From the NCBI RefSeq assembly GCF_025857195.1, contig NZ_CP109789.1:124001-188000 (forward strand): a stretch of 64,000 bases of DNA, read 5' to 3'. A program made the position numbers and the translations under genes. The stretch comes from Leisingera thetidis (GTDB lineage: Bacteria > Pseudomonadota > Alphaproteobacteria > Rhodobacterales > Rhodobacteraceae). Under the pieces are notes generated by a model. That model was given only the letters and a program-made list of their open reading frames with translations, was not told the DNA's origin and did not search any database. Of this stretch, positions 53,897 through 63,547 are shown piece by piece (the stretch's first letter is position 1; each line of letters opens with the position of its first letter).

Positions 53897-55525
53897 ATGT
53901 CCGTAGAAGCCACGCCTCTCCCCAATGATCCCTCCGTTCTGAAGGCGATGATCGCCGCGTTGCAGGCGGAGAACCAAAAGATGTCCGCCAGTTTGCGGGC
54001 GCATGATCTGCTGGTTCAGGCGCTGCGCGTCCGGATTGCCAGATTGCAGAAGCAGAAATTCGGCTCCAGTTCGGAAAAGATCGAGCGGGAGATCGAGCAA
54101 CTGGAACTGGCGCTGGAGGACCTGCAGGTTGCGCTCGCCGAGGCGGATGAACTGCCGCCGGAGGGCGATGATGAGCCGGAGACGGACAACCAGACCCCGG
54201 AACCAGCCGAACCGCGGGAGTCGAGGCGCCGCCGTCCGAAGGTGTCGCAGGACACGCCGCGCGAACGCCGCGAGCTTGACCCCGGCGACAGTTGCCCGGA
54301 TTGCGGGGGCGATCTGCGTGTGGTCGGGGAGGATGTCAGCGAGCTGATCGACATGATTGCAGCCCAGCTGAAGGTCATCGAGATCGCGCGTATCAAGAAA
54401 TCCTGCCGGCGCTGCGAGCGTATGGTTCAAAGCCCGGCACCCAGCCGTCCGATCCCACGGAGCATGGCGGGCCCGAACCTTCTGGCTTATGTGCTGACCT
54501 CGAAGTTCGACGACCACGTGCCGTTGTATCGTCAGAACGAGATCTTCGCCCGCATGGGGGCAGACATCCCTGACACGACCCTGGTCGACTGGTGCGGCGG
54601 GGCAATGAAGACGCTGGCGCCGCTGATCGAGAAGATCGAGGCCGAGATCATGGCCAGCAATCTTCTGCACGCAGATGACACGCCCATCCGGGTTCTCGAT
54701 CGCGGCCGCCGCGACAAGGGGCTCGGAAAGGGCGTCAAGAAAGGCCGGATCTGGGCCTATGTCCGGGATCAGCGCCCATGGGCGGGCACGGCCCCGCCGG
54801 GTGCGGTCTATCACTTTGCCCCGGACTGGAAGGAAGAGCATGTCCTCGCCCATCTTGGCGAGACCAGCGGCATTCTCCAGGCTGATGGCTACAAGGGGTA
54901 TGCCAAGCTCTATGCCGCGGACCTGGACGGCAAGAGCCAGTTCCGGGAGGCCGCGTGCTGGGCGCATCTTCGCCGCGACTTTCACGATGTCTGGACCGCG
55001 ACGAAATCCGCAATCGCGCGCGAGGCGCTCGACCGTATCGGCAAGCTCTACGACATCGAACGGGAAATCAGCGGCAAGCCTGCCGAACTGCGGCTGGCCG
55101 TGCGCCAAAAGGAAAGCAAGCCCAAGGTTGATGCGTTCCGGGACTGGGCCGAAAGGCAGCTCACCCGTATTCCCGGTAAGAGTGATCTGGCCAAGGCGTT
55201 CCGCTACGGGCTGAGCCGCTGGGCTTCATTCACGCTGTTTCTGGAGGACGGGCGCGTGGCCATCGACAACAATCCCGCCGAGCGCGCGCTGCGGCCCATT
55301 GGCGTTGGCAGGCGGAACTGGCTATTCGCGGGTTCGGATACCGGCGGTGAAACGCTCGCCCGCGCCATGACCGTCATCGAGACGGCAAAGATGAACGGCC
55401 TCGATCCGCAGGCCTACCTCGCAGATGTCTTGGACCGTATCCACGATCACATGGTCAACCGGCTGGCCGAATTACTCCCTTGGAACTGGAAGCCGGCAGA
55501 TCAGAAACGCAGCGAGGCTGCGTGA
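53897..55525 (+). CDS. tnpC: IS66 transposase TnpC
   Basis: 542 residues from the ATG at 53897. A leading coiled coil (IAALQAENQKMSASL), a zinc-binding segment (DPGDSCPDCGGDLRV, KSCRRCERM), then the DDE domain with LLHADDTPIRVL, ILQADGYKGYAKLY and DNNPAERALRPIGVGRRNWL (last Glu). An intact frame. The stop overlaps the next start as TGATG. Confidence 0.93.
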   Translation: MSVEATPLPNDPSVLKAMIAALQAENQKMSASLRAHDLLVQALRVRIARLQKQKFGSSSEKIEREIEQLELALEDLQVALAEADELPPEGDDEPETDNQTPEPAEPRESRRRRPKVSQDTPRERRELDPGDSCPDCGGDLRVVGEDVSELIDMIAAQLKVIEIARIKKSCRRCERMVQSPAPSRPIPRSMAGPNLLAYVLTSKFDDHVPLYRQNEIFARMGADIPDTTLVDWCGGAMKTLAPLIEKIEAEIMASNLLHADDTPIRVLDRGRRDKGLGKGVKKGRIWAYVRDQRPWAGTAPPGAVYHFAPDWKEEHVLAHLGETSGILQADGYKGYAKLYAADLDGKSQFREAACWAHLRRDFHDVWTATKSAIAREALDRIGKLYDIEREISGKPAELRLAVRQKESKPKVDAFRDWAERQLTRIPGKSDLAKAFRYGLSRWASFTLFLEDGRVAIDNNPAERALRPIGVGRRNWLFAGSDTGGETLARAMTVIETAKMNGLDPQAYLADVLDRIHDHMVNRLAELLPWNWKPADQKRSEAA

Positions 55526-55821
55526 TGGCAGCGACGACCTACGTCTGCTCCATCGCCCATGTCGCCAGCCTGCTGGGCGAGGATCCTGGACTTCTCGAGG
55601 CCATCGTCAGCAACGACGACAACCTCTCCTACGGCAACATCGTCAGCGTCCACATCGGACGGGACGACTACATTACGGCGCTGACCGACGAGGGCATCGA
55701 CGAATTGCGCGACATGCTGGCATCAGCACGAGTGTCCGTTGAGGCATGGCACAGCTTCCTCGAAGACTTCGTCGCTGAGCCCGACATCATCGCCCGCGTC
55801 AACAATCAACCGCTGCGGTAA
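55525..55821 (+). CDS. Fourth ORF of the IS66 element (98 residues)
   Basis: Starts inside the tnpC stop (ATG at 55525) and ends 15 bases before the right terminus, so it belongs to the element. Acidic, with YVCSIAHVASLLGEDPGLLE and TDEGIDELRDMLASARVSVE. IS66 elements sometimes carry such extra ORFs; function unknown. Confidence 0.7.
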   Translation: MAATTYVCSIAHVASLLGEDPGLLEAIVSNDDNLSYGNIVSVHIGRDDYITALTDEGIDELRDMLASARVSVEAWHSFLEDFVAEPDIIARVNNQPLR

Positions 55822-56040
55822 AAATCGGGCGCTTACGAATTTTGCGCCGGCAGCATCGTTGGCGCGGCTCCCCTTGTCTACGGCCGCTTTGGGCTGCCTG
55901 GCGTCGTCTGGCAGAAGCGTCCTGGTGAAGTTTCGCTGCAACCCTGCCGCCGCATCGCCGCAAGTCGGCAAAGAGCCCATAATGCCGGATGCTGCACCGC
56001 GTTCGAGCGGCTGCTACCGGGAAGGTTCGGCCTGATGCGA

Positions 56041-57910
56041 TTACTCAGGCAGGCCGGCCTTGAGCAGGTCATCAGCCCATTTGTCGACGTAAGGACGATG
56101 CTTGTATCTGAGCTTCCTGATATCGGCCACAGTCTGATCCGGTTCGTTTTTTCATGTAGGCCGCGATCATTACGCGTGCTTCATCAACACGTCCAACCTG
56201 AACCAAAGCAGCCGCCAGTGTGCGGCGAACCCCGTTTGGTGGGTTTACCATTTTCTGCAAAGTCGCAATGGCTTCGTCATGCTGACCGGCCATGTATTGG
56301 GCCCAGCCCAGATTCCAGAGATACCATTCCGGGTAAAAGGGATTGTAGCGCATCGCCTCCTGAGCCTGGGCGACCGCTCGGCCGGCGTCTCCTATCGAAA
56401 CCAGGAGTTCAACCATCTCCATCAGTAATCTTGGATCATTCGGATTGAGCAGAAGTGCCTGGCTGTAGGCGGAAAGTGCCTGATCGGACTCGCCTCGTGC
56501 CAAATGGACATGGCCGAGCGCCCACAAATTCCAATAGTCATTGGGATTCAGTGCCACAGCTTTTCGAACGTTGGAGAGGGCCAGATCCAAAGATTCTGAC
56601 GTGTCTTCGACCCATTCGTAGCGCCAGTCACTTGCATACAAGAAGCCCAATTGCGCGTATGCCCTGGCGTAATCCGGATCTAGCTCTATAGCTTTCTCGA
56701 GCGAACGGCGCGCCTTGCCGTTGTTTTCCTTCCCCCAAGCCAGATAGTGGTAAAAGCCCCGCTGATAGTAGTCGTAAGCGCTGAGGTTTTCTGTCGGCCG
56801 GTTCAGGGCGCGCTCGAATTCCGCATTGGTCACCTTGACTTGAAGTGTCCCAGCGATCGTCTTGAGGATCTCGCTTTGAATGGCAAAGAGATCTTCTGCC
56901 TTGCGGTCGTACCGTTCAGCCCAAAGATGATAGCCGCTCAGAGCGTCAATTAGCTGGACGTTGATGCGGATTGTGTCGCCAGTTCGCTGAATGCTGCCCT
57001 CAAGCACGTAGCGGACCCCAAGCTCTTCAGCCACTTGCTGCACTTTGACCGCCTTTCCTTTATAGGAAAAGGTCGAATTGGCGGAGATGACAAACAGGCT
57101 TTTGAATTTCGAAAGATCCGTAATCAGATCATTGGCAATGCCATCCGCAAAATACTGCTGTTCCGGGTCGTTGCTCAGGTTTGAAAAAGGCAGCACGGCA
57201 AGCGATGGCTCGTCCGGCAAATCATAGGCCATCCTGTCAATTCTTGCCGGACTGAAATCCGGGCCTTGCGCTTGCCACCAGACCGCGCCGCCGATCACAA
57301 CGGCGAGAACTACTACGGCTGAGATCAGCGCCAGTCGCCAGCGGATCCGGCCCGGCGGCTCTCTGGCCGGTGTTTTCGGTGGCGCCTCCGTTGTCTCTCC
57401 AATTACCACGCGGTAGGTCGCCACGGGTTCCTCGATGTTTTTGACGGCCTTTTCACCCAGGTAGTCAAAGGTGAAATTGAGCTTGTTGTTGACCTGACTA
57501 AAAACATTGCGGGCGACGCAGACGCCGCCCGGGTCCGCAAGCCCCTCAATTCTTGAAGCCACGTTGACGCCGTCGCCGTAGATGTCTTCACCCTCCACGA
57601 CGATGTCGCCAATGTTGATCCCGACACGGAAGATTACGCGCAGGTCATCGGGCACCTCACGGTTGCGCATGACCATACTTTGCTGGATCTGAACAGCACA
57701 TAGCACAGCCTCTACAGCGCTGGGGAATTCCGCGAGGATCCCATCGCCCATGAGTTTAACGATGCGGCCCTTGTGTTCAGTGATCTTCGGCTCGATCAGC
57801 TCTTGTATGTGAGCCATGAGCGCAGCGAGCGTGCCCGACTCATCAAAACTTATCAGCCTAGCGTATCCCACCACATCGGCTGCAAGTATTGCTGCTAGTC
57901 GGCGATCCAT
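56041..57910 (-). pseudogene. Class III adenylate/guanylate cyclase with TPR repeats, C-terminal frameshift
   Basis: From MDRRLAAILAADVVGYARLI (57910): a cyclase catalytic domain (1-180, with KLMGDGILAEFPSAVEA and GDGVNVASRIEGLADPGG), a membrane helix (about 203-222, ALISAVVVLAVVIGGAVWW), a TolB-like domain (SLAVLPFSNLSNDPEQQYFA) and TPR repeats. As read it ends at 56072 with a scrambled tail (KKRTGSDCGRYQEAQ). Removing one base from the T6 run at 56147-56152 restores NEPDQTVADIRKLRYKH and a normal end DLLKAGLPE at 56041. The catalytic part is unaffected, so the protein may still work, or the base may be a sequencing error. Confidence 0.85.
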
Positions 57911-58408
57911 TGGTGGCTCCTTTGGCACCAAGGATAGCAACATCGCTTCAGCGGTTCCATATTGCACGAGAGTTTGCCAGTGGTGCGGAGCCGATCTCAG
58001 GCCGTAGTTGCCCCAATGTTGGCCGTGGTGGCCAAAGCGGACGTACGGAATATTCCAGCAATGTCTCCTTCGTCTAAGATTTTTCGATGCGGGCCAGTTG
58101 GTTAGGTTGGGCTTGGCGGGGTGGTCCGCGTTGACAAATCTGACAAGGTGGAAGCCGCGGGATGTGTGTGTGCTGCGCTATGGGGAAAGCGCAGGCATCC
58201 GCCATGGATATTGGTGGAAGTTTCGCGGGGTTTGCTGAGCTTGGGCGATTGGCGGCACGGCCTTTTGGGGCAGTGTCTGGAAACTTCGCGGGTCTTGCCG
58301 GGGCGGTTTTCATCGTCTTGAGCTGCGAGCACGAGCGTAGGCCAAAGCGCACCGTTGACCAGCATGGGAAGTTTCTGATCTCAGAGCGGTTGTGAGACGG
58401 GCTTTTCA
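57911..58408. other. Non-coding tract upstream of cyclase and 3' of IS91 copy 2
   Basis: About 500 bp without a supported gene. It should contain the promoter of the cyclase gene and one terminus of the second IS91-type element. Confidence 0.4.
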
Positions 58409-59606
58409 TCATGCGGCCTGCAATCTTGGTGGTGCCCGGGATCGCGGAATCTCGCCGCGCCGGAAGGTTTCGATGATGCGCATGGGTCCGCCGCAATCGG
58501 GGCATGGTTCGCGCAGGGCCAGGGGTTCTTTGAGGTCGTCTTCTGGCTGGTCCGGTTCGCCAGAGCCCGCCGTTCCGAGAACCGCGCGGACCCGGGCGAC
58601 TTTCTCTTTGCGACCACTGCCCGCGAGGAAGCCATAGTGTCGGATGCGGTGGAACCGGTCGGGGAGGACATGGATCAGAAAGCGGCGGATGAACTCGTCG
58701 GTTGCAAGTCGCATCACCTTCATCCGGTCCCCGCGCTTGATCCGGTAATCCTTCCAGCGGAACGCTACGGTGTCGGCGTCAGCGCTGACCAGGCGATGGT
58801 TTGAGATTGCCACGCGGTGTGTGTACCGGCTCAAATAGGCAAGCACCGCCTCCGGACCACCGAAGGGCGGTTTGGCATAAACAACCCAGTCGATCTTGCG
58901 CAGCGGGGCCGACCATTCGGCGAAGGCGGGTGCGTCTGCCAATCCCACAAGATCTCCGAAGAGTCTCAAGTGCCCGGCACCGTGCAGAGCCATCAGCCCG
59001 TCCAGAAACAACCGACGGAACAGCCGCGACAGCACGCGCACATGCAAAAAAGAACCCTGGCTTGCACGCAACCCACCTTGTGCCGTCCGGCGACAGGCCG
59101 CCACCCGGGACGATCATGTGGATGTGGGGATGATGGGTCAGAGCCGAGCCCCAGGTGTGCAGCACGCTGGTCAAGCCGACACGGGCGCCGAGGCGCTTGG
59201 GATCGGCGGCGATTGTCATGACCGTTTGAGCGGACGCTTTGAACAGCAGGCTATAGAGCGCCCGCTTGTTCCAGAGAGCAATCCGCGCAATCTCGGCCGG
59301 CAGGGTGAAGACCACGTGGAAGTACTCCACGGGTAGAAGGTCCTCGGCGCGTGCTGCCATCCAGTCTCGCGCCGCTGGTGCCTGACACTTCGGACAATGC
59401 CGGTTCTTGCAGCTGTTATACGCAATATGCTGGTGGTTGCACTTGGTGCAGGCCGCCACATGCCCGCCGAGCGCCTCCGTTCGGCAGGCTTCAATCGCTG
59501 ACATGGCCTTCAACTGCGCCAGGTTCAGATGCCCGACATTGGCCCGCCGATAGGCAGGACCGTGGGTTCGAAAGATGTCAGCAACCTCCAGCTTCGGGCG
59601 CGGCAC
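58409..59606 (-). pseudogene. IS91-family transposase (copy 2), frameshifted
   Basis: Same family as 1040-2221 but diverged. The N-terminal half (MPRPKLEVADIFRTHGPAYR, zinc-finger cluster CKNRHCPKCQ, HUH motif HHPHIHMIVPGG) and the C-terminal half (HVRVLSRLFRRLFLDGL, Y2 motif YLSRYTHRVAIS) lie in different frames. The break is in an A6 run on the plus strand (59046-59051); removing one base joins them. Followed on its 5' side by the recombinase gene, as in copy 1. Confidence 0.88.
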
Positions 59607-59618
59607 TGCCCGCGCGCG

Positions 59619-60500
59619 TCACTCCGACCTTCGGTCCCGGAGCTGCACCAGCAACTCGTAGGGGCTGTCGGTGTCGCGGATCAGCTTGGTCGCGACATGG
59701 GTGTATTGCGCCGTCGTGCTCAGCTTGGCGTGCCCAAGCAGAACTTGAATGACCCGCACATCTGTTCCGGCTTCTAGCAGGTGGGTTGCGAAGCTGTGGC
59801 GCAAACTGTGCAGCGTGCTCCTCGGCTTCTTGATCCCAGCCAGATGCTTGGCTGCGCTGAAGGCACGATGCAATTGGCGGGGTGAGAGCGGATTGATCCG
59901 GGGCTTGCCTGGAAAGAGCCAGCCATCCGGCCGCGCCTCGCGCCAATAGTCGCGCAGAAGCGCCAAAAAGGCCAGGCGACAGCATTACCTTGCGATCCTT
60001 GCCGCCCTTGCCTTTCTCGACATGGATCAGCATCCGGTCGCTGTCGATATCGGTGACCTTGAGATTGCAGACCTCCGACGCCCGGAGCCCGGTGCCATAG
60101 GAAATGCTGAGTGCAGCGCGGTACTTCAGCCCCGGGCCGGGCGCGACCTTCAGCAGCTCGAACACCTCTTCGGCGCTGAACACGACCGGTAGCTTCCTTG
60201 GCTCCGTGCGGTAGTGCAGGCATTGCTTCATCTCCGGGCGCTGGCATGTCGTTTCAAAAAAAAGAACCGCAGCCCGACAAGCCGCACATTGTAGGTCGAA
60301 GGGGTGACATTCGTGTTCACCATATGCAGCTGGTAAGCGCGCAGGTCTTCGGGCGTTGCAGTATCCGGCGATCGGCCAAGAAACTCGGCAAAATATCGAA
60401 CGGCCCTGATATGCGCTTTCTGCGAACTCTCCCCGAGCCCTTTGATCCGCATATCTTCGATCATCCGCTCTCGAAGCGGTGTGGTCTTTGTGTCCGCCAT
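59619..60500 (-). pseudogene. Tyrosine recombinase of IS91 copy 2, two frameshifts
   Basis: Three frame segments: MADTKTTPLRERMIEDMRIK to GLRFFF, then ETTCQRPEMKQCLHYRTEPR through SYGTGLRASEVCNLKV, then [20 protein letters not shown] with [14 protein letters not shown] and [16 protein letters not shown]. Breaks lie in an A8 run (60256-60263) and an A5 run (59965-59969). The restored protein would have all catalytic residues. Homologous to 2232-3101. Confidence 0.88.
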
Positions 60501-60504
60501 GGGA

Positions 60505-60560
60505 CCCTCCTGTCTGTTGATTGAGAGACCCCAATCGTCAGACAGACACGCCCATTCCCA
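60505..60560. repeat. Hairpin upstream of recombinase copy 2
   Basis: CTGTCTG and CAGACAG arms, with GATTG/CAATC inside and GGGA/TCCC outside, lie directly before the recombinase start, in the same position as the hairpin 3102-3164 although the sequence differs. Likely the terminus of the IS91-type element. Confidence 0.45.
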
Positions 60561-60659
60561 AAATCTCAGTCGTCAGATCATCCCGCAACGGTATCACCGA
60601 GCGCCCCTGCCGCGGTAGCGGCTTCGTCCTTGTCCCGCATTGTGTGAGCTCACTGGCTG

Positions 60660-60786
60660 CAAAACCTCGCAGTCGCAGCGAACGACCGGAACGGCGGGCC
60701 GCGCCGCAGCGTAAAACCTCACCTGGTTGCTTTAAACGGCCGAGTTTGCAAATGGCACTATCTGCGCGAAGCGGCCTCAGGTTGAT
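60660..60786 (-). repeat. Dispersed 115-bp repeat (copy B)
   Basis: Inverted relative of 45027-45142 (about 81% identity). Lies between IS91 copy 2 and the ISNCY element, next to the 33-bp repeat at 60819-60851. Confidence 0.6.
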
Positions 60787-60818
60787 GTGCAGGGTGCTCC
60801 TGCAGCGAATGTCTGGGA

Positions 60819-60851
60819 GCCGCGGCCCGGATGCCTCCTGGGCCGCGCTGT
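60819..60851. repeat. Dispersed 33-bp repeat (copy 2)
   Basis: 31 of 33 bases identical to 23542-23574, same orientation, ten bases before the left ISNCY end. Confidence 0.6.
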
Positions 60852-60989
60852 GAGCGCTATGTTGCAACCATCCAGAAATGTCACCGGCTGCGCAAAGCAG
60901 AAACGTCACCTAGGGGCGTGACGGGAGCAAGGCTTTGCAGCCCGCAGACCCCAAATATCGGAGGGCTGAAAAGCCTTGCGAGGCTCAGG

Positions 60990-61262
60990 TCATAGACCGA
61001 GCTTTCGCCGCTCTTTCTTATTGTAGAATGCTTTGATGCCTTCTTCTTGCAGGATCTCTTCGAAGGCGCGCCAGGCGAGGCCATCACCGAAGAAGGGCGG
61101 GTTATCGGAAACCGTCAACGTGCCGAACTGGTTCTCCACGGACAGGATCCAGCCGGGATCGATGCTGGTCCGGTAGATCTCAACATCGAAATGATGCCCG
61201 TCGATGACGACGGATTGCGTGTAATCGGAGAAGATGATCTCTGGGTTGTCGTCGGCAGTCAT
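60990..61262 (-). CDS. Hypothetical 90-residue protein inside the ISNCY element
   Basis: Starts 16 bases after the transposase stop on the same strand (ATG at 61262) and ends before the left terminus. A compact beta-rich sequence: IFSDYTQSVVIDGHHFDVEI, WILSVENQFGTLTVSDN, FGDGLAWRAFEEILQEEGI, then a basic tail NKKERRKLG. No family is recognised. Being between the ends, it moves with the element. Confidence 0.65.
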   Translation of the reverse strand: MTADDNPEIIFSDYTQSVVIDGHHFDVEIYRTSIDPGWILSVENQFGTLTVSDNPPFFGDGLAWRAFEEILQEEGIKAFYNKKERRKLGL

Positions 61263-61278
61263 GCCTTCATTCTTGGGC

Positions 61279-62613
61279 CTATTCAGCCGCGTGCACAATC
61301 TTCTTCTTGGCCCGCGGCCCTGACGGCCGGCCTGGTCTCCGGCCATTCGGCTTGTAACCCATCTTCTCTGAGTTCGTCCGCACCTTGGGCTTGGGCGGGG
61401 CGGCCTCCTGCATCTCTTTGATGTGCTCGAGGACAGCGCTCAGGCGTTTGTTGCCGGTGATAGCCGCATGGGTCACGCGCTGATCCATATCGAAGATTTT
61501 GTAGGGCAGGGAGCGGCCTTTCCAGCGCACCTCAAACCGGCCATCCACGAAGGCGTAGGTGTCTACATATTTGCCGGCCAGGCCGCGTGTGATCTCGCTT
61601 TCCTCGAGCATGATCCGCTTGCGGTCATAGGAAAACGTCAGTTGCTTGCCAACATAGCGGTTCTCGCGCCAGCACAGGACATCTGCCAGCCGATCCGGCT
61701 CGACATTCAATGCGCGGTGAAGGTTGTCAGATTTGGCTGGGGCTTTGGCGAACTTGACATTGTAGCGTTCCTTGAAGCCCTGCAGATAAGCGTTTCCAGC
61801 CTCCATGTCCGAGATGCCAGCGAGCCGCAGTTCCTTCACCAGCCGGTCCTGCAATGTGCGGTTGGCGCGTTCCACGCGACCCTTCGCCTGGCTTGAGTTG
61901 GCGCACAAAATCTCGATGTTCAGCTCACTCAGAGCGCGCCCGAACTGGGTGATCCGCGCGCCGCCCTTGGCGTCTTCCTTGGCCACGCGAAACACCGAGT
62001 GCTTGTCACTGTAAAATGCAACCGGCCGCCCATGGGTATGCAGGTAGCTCTCAAGCGCTTCGAAGTAGCTGAAGGTGCTCTCTGACTTCACAAACCGCAG
62101 TTCCATCAAGGTGCTTGTCGCGTCGTCAATGAACACAAGAAGAGTGCAGGGCGGCGCGCGATCCTCAAACCAGCGGTGATCCGAGCCGTCGATTTGGATC
62201 AGCTCGCCAAAGCATTCCCGGCGCAGGCGCGGCTGGTGGAACTGGCGCCGCTGTTTGCGGGACAGCCAGATGCCGTCTTCAATCATCCATTTGCGCAGCG
62301 TCTCACGGGACACCTTGAACCCGTGATGTTCCGCCAGCTTTTCCGCGGCCAGCGTCGGCCCGAAATCCACATAGTGTTCTTTTATCAACGCCAAGGCATA
62401 GTCGCGCTTCGCCTTGTGAATCCGGTTGTTCGGCGGCTTGCCACGCGCTTTGTGCCGGACCGCCGCCGCACCATCCAATCGATATCGCTTCAGCAGCCTG
62501 AATACCTGGCGCCGCGTCAGATCCAACAGGTTCGCCGCGTTGTCTACCGTCAGCCGGCCATCATCGACCTGCGCCAGAACTTCCACACGATTCAGCTCGC
62601 GCTCGCTCATCAT
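61279..62613 (-). CDS. ISNCY-family transposase
   Basis: 444 residues from the ATG at 62613. Two N-terminal HTH segments (NLLDLTRRQVFRLLKRYRLD; HGFKVSRETLRKWM) and an rve/DDE integrase core: IQIDGSDHRWFED, AFYSDKHSVFRVAKE and SSQAKGRVERANRTLQDRL with the catalytic Glu. A C-terminal SH3-like region and a basic tail (PNGRRPGRPSGPRAKKK) follow. Apparently intact. Confidence 0.9.
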   Translation of the reverse strand: MMSERELNRVEVLAQVDDGRLTVDNAANLLDLTRRQVFRLLKRYRLDGAAAVRHKARGKPPNNRIHKAKRDYALALIKEHYVDFGPTLAAEKLAEHHGFKVSRETLRKWMIEDGIWLSRKQRRQFHQPRLRRECFGELIQIDGSDHRWFEDRAPPCTLLVFIDDATSTLMELRFVKSESTFSYFEALESYLHTHGRPVAFYSDKHSVFRVAKEDAKGGARITQFGRALSELNIEILCANSSQAKGRVERANRTLQDRLVKELRLAGISDMEAGNAYLQGFKERYNVKFAKAPAKSDNLHRALNVEPDRLADVLCWRENRYVGKQLTFSYDRKRIMLEESEITRGLAGKYVDTYAFVDGRFEVRWKGRSLPYKIFDMDQRVTHAAITGNKRLSAVLEHIKEMQEAAPPKPKVRTNSEKMGYKPNGRRPGRPSGPRAKKKIVHAAE

Positions 62614-62744
62614 CACCCATCCCATGCCCGATCTCTCTGCCTGTTATCATTGCAGGCGAGAGTGACACTTCTGAATTGCTCATGGGTGACATTTTAGAAT
62701 TGCAGTGTGAACTCACGGCGAAGTGCAGTTTCTGATATCCTGTT

Positions 62745-63400
62745 TTATTCCAACCGGTTCTGAATTTCCATCAGGTTTGTTTCGAAGACCTCGGCTGGTG
62801 TCCGATAGCCGAGGCATTTGCGCGGCGTGGAATTGAGGCGGTGGCAAATCGACCTTAAATATCGGCTTGTCAGCGCCGTCGGTTCGGTCGAGCGGGGCAG
62901 GTATTTTCTCAGCCTGTTGTTGGTGTTTTCAACTGTGCCTTTCTGCCAGGGAGCCTCGGGGTCACAAAACCAGCTGTCGGCTCCGATACCATCCTTCAGG
63001 CGCTGCCAAGCTGAGAACTCGGTGCCGCGGTCGAAAGTGATCGACTGGCGCGCATCCGCTGGCAGGGGAGCCAACCCGTTGATCAGAGCTTCCATGATCG
63101 GCTTCGATTGCCGGTCCTCGTTGCGCATGACGACAGTGTAACGGCTGACGCGCTCAACCAGAGACGTGACGTTGATCTTTCCATGCTCTTTGCGGAACAT
63201 CATCAGATCGCACTCCCATGTGTGGATACCTCGGTCGATGCAAGCATTCTTCTGGACGGTTCGAACATGTGATCGGGTACGGTCATGTGTCATGTGTGGA
63301 TACCTCGGTCGATGCAAGCATTCTTCTGGACGGTTCGAACATGTGATCGGGTACGGTCATGTGTCAGGCCTCGATGTGCGGCGTTTCACATGCCGCGGGC
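62745..63400 (-). pseudogene. IS30-family transposase fragment
   Basis: The DDE core reads DRGIHTWECDLMMFRKEHG (first Asp), SITFDRGTEFSAWQ and WQKGTVENTNNRLRKYLPR (last Glu) to the stop at 62745. The 5' part is lost: a 74-bp tandem duplication at 63217-63364 shifts the frame, and homology ends near 63400, with a TGA just beyond. The first helix-turn-helix domain is missing. Confidence 0.8.
63217..63364. repeat. 74-bp tandem duplication
   Basis: Two identical consecutive units, 63217-63290 and 63291-63364, both starting CATGTGTGGATACCTCGG. 74 is not a multiple of three, so the duplication breaks the IS30 frame. Perfect identity means a recent event or an assembly artefact. Confidence 0.95.
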
Positions 63401-63547
63401 CGGTATGGCGATGCGAAGGTTAGGTCCATATCAATGCGCCCGAGCTTGACGCTCTCTGGGAATGTCTGGTTTCCCCAACCTCGATCTGGCCGATCGTTTG
63501 TCCTTACTATCCAAATGTCCGTCTCACATCTGCCGGTCAGGGCCGTC

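Larger units (their letters stand above)
51476..55836 (+). mobile_element. IS66-family element, interrupted by an IS4-type element
   Basis: The left end GTAACCGCCCGATTT starts at 51476 and the right end (complement GTAAGCGCCCGATTT) finishes at 55836. Both are flanked by the 8-bp duplication GAATTTTG (51468-51475 and 55837-55844), proving a single insertion. The left inverted repeat is split by the element at 51493-53023. Genes tnpA, tnpB and tnpC and a fourth ORF are all intact. Confidence 0.93.
60863..62705 (-). mobile_element. ISNCY-family element with a passenger ORF
   Basis: Each end carries two related motifs: left CCAGAAATGTCACC and CAGAAACGTCACC (about 60872-60910), right the complements of CTAAAATGTCACCC and TCAGAAGTGTCACT (about 62661-62700). 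These paired ends enclose the transposase gene and a 90-residue ORF downstream of it. Exact termini and target duplication could not be fixed. Confidence 0.6.

Noticed and set aside
53759..55108. Minus-strand open frame of 449 codons
   Set aside because: Antisense to IS66 tnpC.
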